This document shows positions 32,998 to 43,530 of a stretch of 64,000 nt of DNA, one piece after another. The DNA is taken from positions 20,124,492 through 20,188,491 of the forward strand of contig CAMGYJ010000002.1 in assembly GCA_946122785.1 (NCBI GenBank), given 5' to 3'. The DNA is from Linum tenue. Its lineage: Eukaryota; Streptophyta; Magnoliopsida; Malpighiales; Linaceae. The notes beneath the pieces are model-generated. The model saw only the letters and a list, made by a program, of their open reading frames with translations. It had not been told where the DNA came from and ran no database searches. Numbering within the stretch: position 1 is the stretch's first letter; each line of letters opens with the position of its first letter. The position numbers were made by a program, and so were the translations under genes.

Positions 32998-33939
32998 GTG
33001 AAAAAGGGGGAAGGTGACGGGGAAGTCTCGCCGGGGACGGGAATCACGTTGGGATTGCAGCAACCCTCGGCGGTTCCCTCAACAGCGCTGACCAGCACGA
33101 TCGAGCTGGGCGTGCAATTGATGGACGCGTCCGACGTGGAAGAGGAGCCGGAGATGAAGACAAAAGCGAGTTGGCCTCTGTTTCGTGTGCGTGGCTGCTC
33201 GTCGTCTGGGGAGTTAAAGAAGTCATCGCCGATGAGGACGTGGCGGACGACAAACAAGATGAAGGAGGGCGGTGCACTCCCTGCAAACCCTCACTCGGCC
33301 CACACCGCACAACAGCAGGCCGGCCTGATGGGCCGCATCATTTTGGTTGACAATGCTGCCAAGCCATTATTGCTGGGCCATGTAGTGGGTGAAGACCATC
33401 AAAGCTTGGACCGCGAGCCTGTAGGAGAGGAAGGAGTAGCTGGGCTCAAGATGGACTGGGAGGAGCAGCTTGGAGTTAAGTGGGATTCGCACAGACCAAT
33501 TATTGGGTCATACAAGGGCATCATAACAATGATTATATTATATGGAGTTGGGCCACGAAAATGTGGTCTGAAGGAAGTTATTGGACATGGAGTGGGCTTT
33601 GAAATGCAAAATGGGCTGAGTTCTCCAAATAGACATGGGCCGAGTCATCATCAGAAATTTGGGTTATCAATGGGCTTTCTACTTGGATTTATTTTGCAGG
33701 GACAAGAGAGGAAGGTAGAAGTAAGTGGGCTTATTGAGTTAGAATGTTGGCTTCCAAGAAGGTTTAATTCAAACCCACTTGGAGGACGATGGAGCCCAAA
33801 TGGGTTGGTTTTCACCACCAAGTCAGTGGAGGAGTGCAATGAAGATTTCAACGAGGTTCGTGATGAGAAAGTGCTCAAGGAAGAACAGTTCTCCGACTCT
33901 TATTTCGTGGACTTCGAAAGAGAGGAGGAAGAATTATAG
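32998..33939 (+). CDS. Open frame of unknown function upstream of a probable LTR
   Basis: A frame of 313 codons runs from the gap edge to 33939, so it is probably partial at its 5' end. I recognise no domain. It is rich in Gly, Glu and Lys, with an acidic tail (EQFSDSYFVDFEREEEEL). It lies 180 bp upstream of a polypurine tract and an LTR-like start, in the position of the last internal part of an LTR retrotransposon. It may be decayed gag/pol-less filler. Confidence that it makes a protein is low. Confidence 0.35.
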   Translation: MKKGEGDGEVSPGTGITLGLQQPSAVPSTALTSTIELGVQLMDASDVEEEPEMKTKASWPLFRVRGCSSSGELKKSSPMRTWRTTNKMKEGGALPANPHSAHTAQQQAGLMGRIILVDNAAKPLLLGHVVGEDHQSLDREPVGEEGVAGLKMDWEEQLGVKWDSHRPIIGSYKGIITMIILYGVGPRKCGLKEVIGHGVGFEMQNGLSSPNRHGPSHHQKFGLSMGFLLGFILQGQERKVEVSGLIELECWLPRRFNSNPLGGRWSPNGLVFTTKSVEECNEDFNEVRDEKVLKEEQFSDSYFVDFEREEEEL

Positions 33940-34104
33940 AGCTATGGAGGACGTGGCATATGTCTCGTGGGTGGAGGAGAGTTGAGGAAAGTTGGACTGA
34001 CGCGAGAAGAGTTCATTCTTGGAGTTGAGCGCAATTGGAAGCGGAGAAAGCGGAGGGTTAAGAAGGCAAAATGCGACTGCAACCTTGAGGGCAAGGTTGA
34101 TTTC

Positions 34105-34498
34105 AAGAGGGGTGGAATGTCAGATACCCGCCCAATTGGAGTTTCTATTATTATATTAGGTAGGATAATAATAATTATGGTTAGTAGAGATTTAGTCGGA
34201 TTAGGATTATTATTAGGGTTTTCCAGTATTTCCCTATAAATATGTACTTTGGGTTTACGTCATAATCAATCAAGAAGAATATTAAGAAGAATCTCATAAA
34301 CCCTAGTTTTCCTCTCAACTCCTAATTTCTCTTCTCAACCAATCCAAGGCCTTAGCCGATTCTTTATCTATTCTATTCTTTCTCATCTAAATCCCTAATT
34401 TCTTATCTGAATTCCTAAATCCCTATTCGTTACGAGTAATCGTGGGTGCCGAAGATCAGTCCCGAGAGACCCTAGAAGCGGGTTTCTCATAAACTCCA
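34105..34498 (+). mobile_element. Probable 3' end of an LTR retrotransposon (polypurine tract plus LTR)
   Basis: The tract AAGAGGGGTGGAA is followed at 34118 by TGTCAGATACCCGCC, a typical LTR opening. CCCTATAAATATG near 34221-34233 looks like the U3 TATA box. A plausible CA end lies at 34497-34498. No second LTR is in view because the gap lies upstream, so this rests on signals only. Confidence 0.5.
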
Positions 34499-35516
34499 TG
34501 CACAAAAACTAAAAGGAAACTTCTTACCAGTACTCTACAATATTCTCATAATTGTGAATGAACACTCACCAGTCCACTCACCACACTACCAACAACAGCA
34601 GCTTTAGGATTAGTTGAAGATATATGGACATTAGTTGTTTGTTTAGATTATTGTCTACATATCTCAGGGCAAGTAATGTAACAGTATGATTGGTAATTGA
34701 CACCAAACAAGCAAAGGAAAGGACCCATCTTTCTCACACCCTTTGTCGCTGAGAAGTTATGTTTTCTTCTTCGTGACTTCTAGTGCAGTTCCCTATCCAT
34801 GAGTTCAGATGTTTCTCCAAAATTTCCCTCCCCTCTAGAAGTACCAGGGTTTTTTTTTTTTTTTTTTTTTTTGGGGTGGGAGTGGTTGAATAATACCCTA
34901 ACAGCATTCTGATCAAGGGGAAACGATTCCCAGTCTCAGGACAACCCCATCCATCTCCAAGGGAAGGCAATGGCGGCAATGATTCTCTGCAGCTGACTAT
35001 GTTATGCCTGTGAAAGGGCGACTAAAAGCCTTCTTTCTATCTGTCAATATTATTAAAAAAAAAAATTCTATCTGTCAAGTGTCAACACTTCACAGTCAAG
35101 TCATGGAACAGTTGAGAACATGCAGCCAACCAGTCCCGGAACAGTTGACTATGTTATGCCTGTGAAAGGGCATCTTAGTGTTGAGCAGCTTAGTCATGGA
35201 ACAGTTGAGAACATACAGGACAATTCTCTTACAAGAATGGAAATCTGCAACCAAAAGTATTTGAGATTGACTAATGACCTCCAACATTTGAATCTTGCTC
35301 AACTTGAATTGGCAACAGAATATTATTGACTATTCCTTTTATGGTACTTTCCAGATATTCACCAACTCTGTGATGCTTGAAACGCACCATCACTGTGAAA
35401 AGGATTTTCCACAGTTCTCTATCACAGTAAACATATACTTCTGTACCTAAAATACAACATTGCACAATTCAGAAAGGGAGAAAGATACAACAAACTCTAC
35501 AGTCTACAGTATCCAA
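34499..35516. other. Downstream region of the ARM gene with local duplications
   Basis: There is a T-tract at 34852-34872. The block TTGACTATGTTATGCCTGTG (with GACTATGTTATGCC near 34996) and GTCATGGAACAGTTGAGAAC (near 35099 and 35194) each occur twice. No gene seen. Confidence 0.6.
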
Positions 35517-36932
35517 CTACACAAGTTCAGGGTCATGACTAAGCTGCTCAACACTAAGATGCCTCAACGAGCTAACAGTCTGATCATCCGAGGATCGGAG
35601 TCTACCAACTCTAGTATGCATAAACTCGAACGAAGGACCATTAACCACCTCAGCTACCAAGTCACATTGCTCCATATCATGAGAAAAGTTTACCAGTGCC
35701 TCTGCAACGTTAGTTCTCACGTCCATGTCCTCCGAATGATCTCCCAACAACCCAATGAGAATTGGAACCGCACCAGCCTCGAGCAGTGCTTCTCGATTGG
35801 CCCGATCATAGCTCAACTGAGAGATCGCCCCAGAGGCACTCCCCTTTACATCCAAATTCCCATGTCTTAAAAGCTCAACGAGAATAGAAATTGCACCAGA
35901 GTTTCTAACAATAGAAACGGAGGGTTCATAGGTGCCGAGATTACAGAAGACATTAGAGGCAGCAACCTTCGATTCATCATCACCTTCTCTTAAGATCCTG
36001 ACCAACTGATCAGCAATGGCGACTGCATTCTCCTCGGCAATGGCTAATATGCAGAACGCATCCTCTGCAATCTCTTTACCAATAGGGTCAGGTCCCTGAA
36101 GCAGGTCAGCATATAGTGGTATAGCCCCAGCCTCAGCTGCCTTCCTAACAAAATTCACATGTGATGATATGATGCCAAGTGAATTGCCAGCAGTAACCTT
36201 GGTTTTACCATTCCCATCCCTAAACAACTCAATGACTACAGGAATTGCTCCTAGATCGAAAAGCATACACCGAGCACGCCACGACCGACCAAGCAATCCA
36301 ATGGCCTGACAAGCTCTATCCCTGGATTTCATCCTACCCCATTTAGCCGATTCAATGAGGAACCTAAGGCCATTCAACTCAGAAAGCCTCTTTCTCACCT
36401 CTTTCAACAATGCCAATGCACTAAAAATCTCTAGCAGATAGACCCTCTTCTTGCCGCAATTATCTTCCACACAAGAATTCAACATATCCAAAATGATCTC
36501 CAGACCACCATTTCTAGCCACAGTAACACGATTCTCATCCGCAGAATTAACGAGGCACCAAAGACACTTAATCAGAACCCTTTGCAACTTATCATTTGAC
36601 AGAGGCAACAACCTCAACAGACAAGGGATAGCACCAGAATTGCCAATCTCCACAGCCAAGGAACCCTCACCTCGAAAAGCAATGCGCTTTAAGCAATACA
36701 CGGCGGCTTCCTTCACTGAATAGGTCGAGCTGTTGTTACTGTGAAGAAGTCCGGCCAAAGTTGGTATCGCCCGAGCCAGAACATGCTCCGGCGCATGGTC
36801 AGAGTAACGGGTCAACTCGATCGTGGCTTTCAATTGCATGGCCTGGATTTCCGATGATGCCGCCTCCTGGTAGCGATTTAACAAAAATTCCCACACTGGG
36901 TCGAATTTTTCATCTGTTTTATCCCGACCCAT
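35517..36932 (-). CDS. Armadillo-repeat protein, intact single exon
   Basis: A 471-codon frame starts with ATG at 36932 (MGRDKTDEKFDPVWEFLLNR) and has no intron. From about residue 40 to 430 it consists of ARM-type helical repeats. Clear repeat cores are GAIPCLLRLLPLSNDKLQRV, GGLEIILDML, GAIPVVIELFRDGNGKTKVT, GAIPLYADLLQG, GAISILVELLRHGNLDVKGS and GAVPILIGLLGDHSEDM, each with the GAIPxLxxLL pattern. There is no U-box, kinase or membrane segment, so it is an ARM-only protein, likely a protein-interaction scaffold in cytosol or nucleus. Many plant ARM-only genes are intronless, as here. The C-terminal segment DQTVSSLRHLSVEQLSHDP is partly copied in inverted orientation 340 bp downstream. Specific partner or pathway cannot be told from sequence. 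Confidence 0.9.
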   Translation of the reverse strand: MGRDKTDEKFDPVWEFLLNRYQEAASSEIQAMQLKATIELTRYSDHAPEHVLARAIPTLAGLLHSNNSSTYSVKEAAVYCLKRIAFRGEGSLAVEIGNSGAIPCLLRLLPLSNDKLQRVLIKCLWCLVNSADENRVTVARNGGLEIILDMLNSCVEDNCGKKRVYLLEIFSALALLKEVRKRLSELNGLRFLIESAKWGRMKSRDRACQAIGLLGRSWRARCMLFDLGAIPVVIELFRDGNGKTKVTAGNSLGIISSHVNFVRKAAEAGAIPLYADLLQGPDPIGKEIAEDAFCILAIAEENAVAIADQLVRILREGDDESKVAASNVFCNLGTYEPSVSIVRNSGAISILVELLRHGNLDVKGSASGAISQLSYDRANREALLEAGAVPILIGLLGDHSEDMDVRTNVAEALVNFSHDMEQCDLVAEVVNGPSFEFMHTRVGRLRSSDDQTVSSLRHLSVEQLSHDPELV

Positions 36933-37986
36933 CTAGGAGAATTCGAGGGGATGGGATTGCAGAGTGAGGAGGGCAGATATCAGAGAGGGGCGGCAAGGTT
37001 TTGTGAAGAATAGAAGCGGAATTACGCGGTGGAGATGAAGCAGTCGTGGGGTCGGAACAAATGCAACTATGCAAAAAAGAAGAAACAGAGAAATATGAAC
37101 GCGGGCCGGAGGAGTATAACTGACAAGCAAAAGTCCGCCAAAGGCAAAACAGTCTGTTAGAAGTGATGGGCCGATGGCGCCAAGGTGTGTATTATTCATG
37201 ACGATGTTGGGCCGTGGGCTTTTCCTTAATTTTGATCTTTTCTGCCGTTCAGTTGGGTTCCTGTATTTAGGCTATGTATGATATGGTATGAAAATAAAAT
37301 TGAAAAGAAACGTTTCCCAAGTAAGATACCCGTATTCATTTTCGACCAAAAGAAAGGCGAGATGCATGTATTATCGAGAAAATATAGGGTTAATGTTCGA
37401 CCACAACGATGTGCTATCAATTGCATCTAATGGTTTATGACCTTATACCGGCTCTACTTAATTCAATACATCTCACAGGTTACCCGTAAAAAAAAAAATG
37501 GTTTATGACCTTATGGCAACATGATATGAATATGTGCTAGCCCTTATCAGGGGAAAACACACTGGATTAGAGATGACAATTCAAATCTATTATGATGGAA
37601 TTTCCTTATTCAATTCGATTCGTGTTGGGTGGATAAAATCCGACTAGCGGTAACAGCTAAAATAGAGAGAGCATGGATACCTCTATTGGCTCATCTCGTC
37701 TCGTCTTGCCCAACTCCATCCTGAACACTTCACACTACACTCATAGAAAATAATTTTCTTAATTAATTTCATTAACCAAAGTGTAGGTAATCAACAATTT
37801 TATTAGCAGCATAGAAATAATATTCTTAATTAATATAATTAATCAAATGGAGAAAGGAAGAAATATTGCCTTATTTGGTATTTTGTTTTGACAAAAAAAT
37901 CACTTGCTCAAAAGTTACTCCGAAACTGAAAGGAGCCAAGCAAGAAAATCTTTCTACAATCTCCTATACAATCTTTCTAACAATCA
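36933..37986. promoter_or_regulatory. Upstream region of the ARM gene
   Basis: Contains the presumed promoter and 5' leader of the minus-strand ARM gene. No other gene seen; 37260-37990 is AT-rich. Confidence 0.4.
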
Positions 37987-37995
37987 AATTCACCT

Positions 37996-38488
37996 CGGTT
38001 ATAGGTATAATATGCTCCTCTATTATGATGTTTTGTCAAACATGCCCCTCTACTATTTTTTACATCAAACATGTCCATGTACTTTGAAAATATTATCAAA
38101 TATGCCCTTCTGTTAAACATTCCATTGAAAAAATCGTCAATCATGGTTGAACCATGATTTAGACTACCCGACATCTGCAAATGTGGGCAAAAATGTCAGT
38201 TTTGTCACTCGTTTTATTTCTCTGAGTCTCTTTAAAATGAAATTATTTGAATTATTTGGCTATACAAAAGAACCAAAAAAATTCTAAATTGAAATTATTA
38301 GGGATATTTTAGACATTTGTGTCACCCAAACCAAAGTTCGGCCTTGGTTAACGGTTTTTGGATGAAAATTTTAACAGAAGGGCATGTTTGATAATTTTTT
38401 CAAATACAAAGGCATGTTTGATGTAAAAAATAATTGAGGGCATGTTTGATAAATCGTCATAGTAAAGGGCATATTATACCTATATCCC
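37996..38488. mobile_element. Hairpin MITE of about 490 bp
   Basis: The left arm GGTATAATATGCTCCTCTA, then GTCAAACATGCCCCTCTAC and CAAATATGCCCTTCTGTTAA, reappears inverted on the right as TTAACAGAAGGGCATGTTTG and GGGCATATTATACCTATA. A 9-bp AATTCACCT lies outside both ends (37987-37995 and 38489-38497), as expected for a Mutator-type MITE. The right flank is complicated by a short copied segment described in the findings. No ORF. Confidence 0.7.
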
Positions 38489-38497
38489 AATTCACCT

Positions 38498-41400
38498 TGT
38501 CAATCACTATATTCGCATATTATACCTACTAGAATCAGCACCTGCTGCTACGCCGCAGAGAGTAGTTAATCAATGGTTAGTCGTATTTAATATATTTTAG
38601 AAGTACTATGGGAATAATAAAATAAAACTACAAAAATGGACAAAAACACTCCCTTCCATTATTTTACCAACTCATATGACTTCAACATAATGCTTACGGA
38701 GATTGAAACTTTAACAATACTCAGTGCTTGTATATATAACTTAGAAACGAAGGATAAATATTAAAACCAAATACTATCTAGTCTAGTGCAAAGGAAAACC
38801 ACCAACACCAAGATAGGAAAATAAGATAGCAGGTTTAAAGAGTGAATTCATGGCAGTGGCAAAGGTTTAACTGTCTATTCTTTTTCGAGTGGACAAACCT
38901 CGAGCCAATCTTCAGCAACTCCTGTTGGCCCTCCTTGGTGATTTGTTGCTTGAACAACCCATATATGTATATGAGTCATGAGTCCATATCCCCATGCAAG
39001 TCGCCATGGAACCCAAAAAGTGAGACAAAGCAAGGATTAGCTGAAGTAGCTAGCTTAGGTTAGCTGATTCTAAACTCTAAAGTGTTGAGGTATACACTCA
39101 AGCTTAAGACTACTCCACTCCCACCATGCTGCCATACCTGTTGCTTTGATCTTGATCTTGAATCAAGAACATTATATAAAATAGCACCACAATTTCAATT
39201 ATTTATTCTCCACAACAAAGTTTTAATCTGGCTTAACAATCAAGATCGCAATATTCCATTGGTTAAACTAAAGTTACAATCAGAAACACAAAAGAAAAAT
39301 AGCAAGAGGGAGAAAGTCATCTTGATTTGCACCAAGTAACTTCAATTAATTTAGCTGGCAGTTTGATGGGCAAGTAATCAAATTAGCTGTGTATTTCAGA
39401 GTTTCGGCATAAAATAAGAGCAAAAGATAACTCAATACAGCTAAACCTAGTCGACGTACATGAATCATACAAAGAAAGAGTCATTTCAGCCTGAGCAATC
39501 TTTGAAGCCCCAAGGAAATTATCACAGATCCTACAGCATGAAATCCACACTCCCTGCATCAGCCTTCTTTCCAACTGTCATGAACTCTGACTGAGCCGTT
39601 TTAGAACGCTCAAATCACACATCTCCCTTTTGCGTATGAACTTCACAAAAGCAAAACCCTTTGGCTACCTGCACAAAGCCAGTTTGTTTTAAGAATAAAG
39701 TAGTTGGCATTTTAATAGAAAAACAGGTGTTTGGTAACATAGATTCAACCCCAGTATCATACTTCTGGGGCACAAAAACATCCTCAAACTCGGAGCATGA
39801 GCAGGATCCTGCATCGGATTTATTCAGCAACTGAGGAATTTGAGACACACCACTGATAATGTGGAGATGGTACTTTTACCAATACAAATGCCATAGAGAG
39901 CATACTGTAGGAAAACTCAACAAATATATATAGGTAAGTAGGCATCGAGTGCAATTTTCCTAGGCTTCCAAAAATCTTAAGAATCCTGCCAAAAAAAAAA
40001 TGGGATGATAGTGGATTCCCTTATGAGAGGAGCACCAACCAAGACACAGGAGAAGGGGGCGCAACTGACACAGCTTTTGCAGCAGTTAGGGTTGGAGATT
40101 TTGTCGCGGTTATCCTGTTCCGCATCCTCGTCTTCTCAACCTTTGGCCTCGTCTACGTTCTGAATCTCGCATTCGTCATCATTATCGTCACTGTTGTCAA
40201 GGAAAAGAAATGAAAATTCACTGAGAGAAAGGGAAACCACATAGGTTGGAAGAAGAAAAAGAAAGAGGAGAAGCAACTCGTCATTCTCCAGCTTGCCTGA
40301 TCGACTGATCCCCACACTGACCTTCTTCGTTGACTCCTTATCCACAACTGGAATCAGAACAGGCGCCTACATCGCCTTGTCGAACTTGCCCATAGGAAAT
40401 ATGTTTGGTTAGTAGATTAAATAAAAGAAAGAAAATTGAAGAGTAAAAGGAGGAAGAAGCATAAGAAATCGGATAACTAACCCGAACAAATCCACAGCCG
40501 GTTCTTTCATTCCATCCTGAAACCTACACACCGACGTCTGAACCCAAAATTCGCCTGCTCACCTTTCCTTCCCACTTCCAATGGAATCTGCCTTTCCCCT
40601 CTTCCTTCAGTCGATGCCGTTGACATCCTCCGGCTCTGCATACGGCGACAATGATTCTACAATCAGGAAACAAAGATAAAAGGGAGCCCATGTGGATTTG
40701 AAGCTCGGAGAGATCAAATGATCCTCTTCCGATGACGGCAAGACGTTGATCTGAAGCTCGTAGTGAAAGATAAAAGGGAGCTCAGTTGCAACTGGTCCTC
40801 CCCGCCGCTGCACCGATTTCTGACTCTTCATTTGGAGTCGAAAGAGAGAGGAAGTTTAAGAACATTGGGATATGGATGAAAGGTTGACTGATTGAATGGT
40901 GCAAAGAGATAGAAAGATAATTTTTGCTGGAAGAAAATTGGAAGAGATGTGATTGGAGATGGAAGAGTGTGGGAGAAGGCTTTGGCAGAGACTGGGGGTC
41001 GACGAAAGTGAAGGATAAGGCGTGAGAAAATGGGCAGAGATGTGATTGGAGAGGGAAGAGTGTGGGAGAAGGTTTTGTCAGGGAGGGGGAGTCGGAAGGT
41101 AAGGAGAAGGCGTTCTTTGTGGAATTCTTTCACCAAGCAGTTTATGAGGAATAGCAATTGCAGCCTATATGCTAAACGACAAAAAATGAAACAGTAACAA
41201 AGATGTTGAAGCAATAAAGTGTACCCATGTTTCATATGTAAAAGAATATCCCAATTCACCTTGTCAATCACTATATTCGCAACCCCTTGAATCAAAACCT
41301 CTTGAAGTCTCGCCTCCACACATCGACGAACAACATCCCAAAACACCCTTTTTATTAATTTTTTTATTTTTCTATTGTAAAAAGAACTTTACCCGCACAG

Positions 41401-42840
41401 GATAAAATGAATTAACCGAAATTGGGAATCCGGCAAAATAAGACCCACCCAGACCCAGTACCTAGTAAGAGAAAGAAAGCATAAGAAACCCAGCACAGCA
41501 AAGTACAGCGACACATGGCAGGCGTGTCTGCAATCCACAACCCAAGAACCCTACAATCAAACATCCTCCTGGGAAGAATGTTGTTCTGGGAATAATTTCG
41601 TATCGAACTGGGCAAAGAATTGCGATTCTCTAGTTGGATATTCTTGTTCTTTTGCTGTTCCCATATAAAAAATGAAGTTTTAGTTGAAAAACGAAGAAAT
41701 TGGGGGAAACAAAACAATACTATATCACTACCACTAGAATATTAAAACCCATCATCAGTGAATGAAACAAAACAATACTATATATCACTACCACTAGAAA
41801 ATAGACCATACCGTTGCAAAATAGTGGACGAAATCGAGCAGTATAATTTGATCCGCACTGTAGACCGTTGAAAGTGGTTTGATCTGGTTCATGGTCTATA
41901 TTATTATACGATGTTTTGATTTCTTAGTCTTCTTTGGTCTAGACCGCGGTTTATCGGACTAAATCATGGACCCAGCTGACTTCTCAACACGTGTAAGCAT
42001 CCCACTCGACCACTCTCCCAATTCTCCCTACGAGACCCAAGTCTTAACCCTAATTTTAAGCATCTCGTCCCCTCCTTCATTCACAACCACATTTCACCGG
42101 AGAGTAGAGACGATCGTGTCTTCATATGAGATCTTGTTAATGTTTACGTCTTTATGATGCAAGTTGGGATGCTTTGACTTTGTATCTTTATTATTTACTG
42201 AGATTTAGAGTATCAAAATTATTAATGCATGTCGGAATTAATGTTTTAAGGCAAAAAGAAAATATTTTTCTCGATTATTGATTAAATTTATCATCTGATT
42301 GAGTAAACAACTTGTTCATTTTTCATCCATTATGATCTATCCAACCGTACTGAACTAAATCGTACAAATATGATTTATTCTCTAGTCCATACGTCAGGTT
42401 CTCGATGTGAAATTATATGTTCTCGTTTGATCTGGACCAGACCCTACCGCAGTGCTTCCCGCCCTACTCTCATCATGAGTTTCAAGTTTCAACTATTTAA
42501 ATATTGGATACGGAAAGGTGTTTCCATCATTCTAAGAATAGACCAATCTGATTCAAGCTCAAGTATTGGGCCCCGAAGACGGTGGTGGAAGTGGAACCAA
42601 CAAAATATTGTAATGGAGTTTTAGTCTGGGTTTCACTGTCACCAAGCAAACGGCACAGAGTGGGTTCGGTGACGTGTTATCAGGTAGGGGGGCCGGGGAT
42701 CGGGAGTGGACTTACTTGTCGATTATCAATCATCTCCATTCCTGTTTACTTTTCATTATAGTTAAGAGAGGGTGAACCGCCGGCCAGCCAACCATTGGCC
42801 CTGGAGCAAAGGCGCAATGCAAAAGGGAACCCAACAACAA
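38498..42840. other. Mostly unassigned region; possible minus-strand gene remnants at 39.6-41.3 kb
   Basis: Minus-strand frames such as 39615-39848 (NKSDAGSCSCSEFEDVFVPQ) and 40136-40345 (MDKESTKKVSVGISRSGKLE) have coding-like composition, but I cannot join them into a gene or name a family. 40900-41110 holds an imperfect ~92-bp tandem duplication (TGGAAGAGTGTGGGAGAAGG in both units). 41350-42840 shows no gene. Confidence 0.35.
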
Positions 42841-43530
42841 AAAAGTCTGTGGGGGAATGCACTGATAAACAATGGAGTTTGTCGGCTAGGTAAAGCACGG
42901 CGAGGGGTATCACCCCCCAGCTTGATTCCGTAGATGAGGCGAAGCTTTTAAGGAAGTGGAGCGGTGGGAGAGAAACGGACGAAAGTAAAGGCAGTTGTTG
43001 CGCCAACACTCCCTCTCCCACCAAACAAAATCTCTGTTTCTCTCCCTCTCTCTGTGTCTTGATCATCTTCCGCAATTCAGCAGCAGTAGCGAGGAATTTT
43101 GCTTGATTACAGTAAAAGGGTGCGTGACCATTTCTCTCTGTTGTTCTTGTATCTCCATGATTTTACAGAGAATTCTGTTTGGAGGTCCCCCAAGTTCCCA
43201 GCTTTGAACGTAATCTATGGTAGTGTAGTGTTTCTTCGGAGAACCCACATCAGAATTAATTGTTTCTGCAGGTTCCCTTCGTTGTGGAATTTTATCGAAC
43301 GGTTGGTGTGATTGAAAGAGACCCCCTTTTTTCGTTTGTCTTCTTTCCAAGGCAAGTCTTACGAGTCTGATGCTCCCTCTGAAATTTTCATCAATACTTC
43401 AGTTTTTGTGGTTGAATGAATCCCTTAATAATGCCAAGTTAGTGGTGGTTACAATTCTGCAGGGAGCATGGTGCATACATGCGAACTGAAGCAACAATAA
43501 AGAACCACCTTGGTTCACTGTAAAAAAAAT
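42841..43530 (+). promoter_or_regulatory. Promoter and 5' leader of the first KS-like gene
   Basis: The segment around 43010-43340 (CT-rich stretch, GATCATCTTC, GCAGCAGTAGCGA, then AAAAGGGTGCGTGACC) is repeated upstream of the second gene at about 55030-55330 and as a degraded copy at about 51510-51785. Conservation of this non-coding block marks it as the duplicated leader; TATA and start site not assigned. Confidence 0.55.

Noticed and set aside
39383..41346. Calling a named gene from the minus-strand frames at 39.4-41.3 kb
   Set aside because: Frames could not be joined by convincing splice sites and match no family I know.
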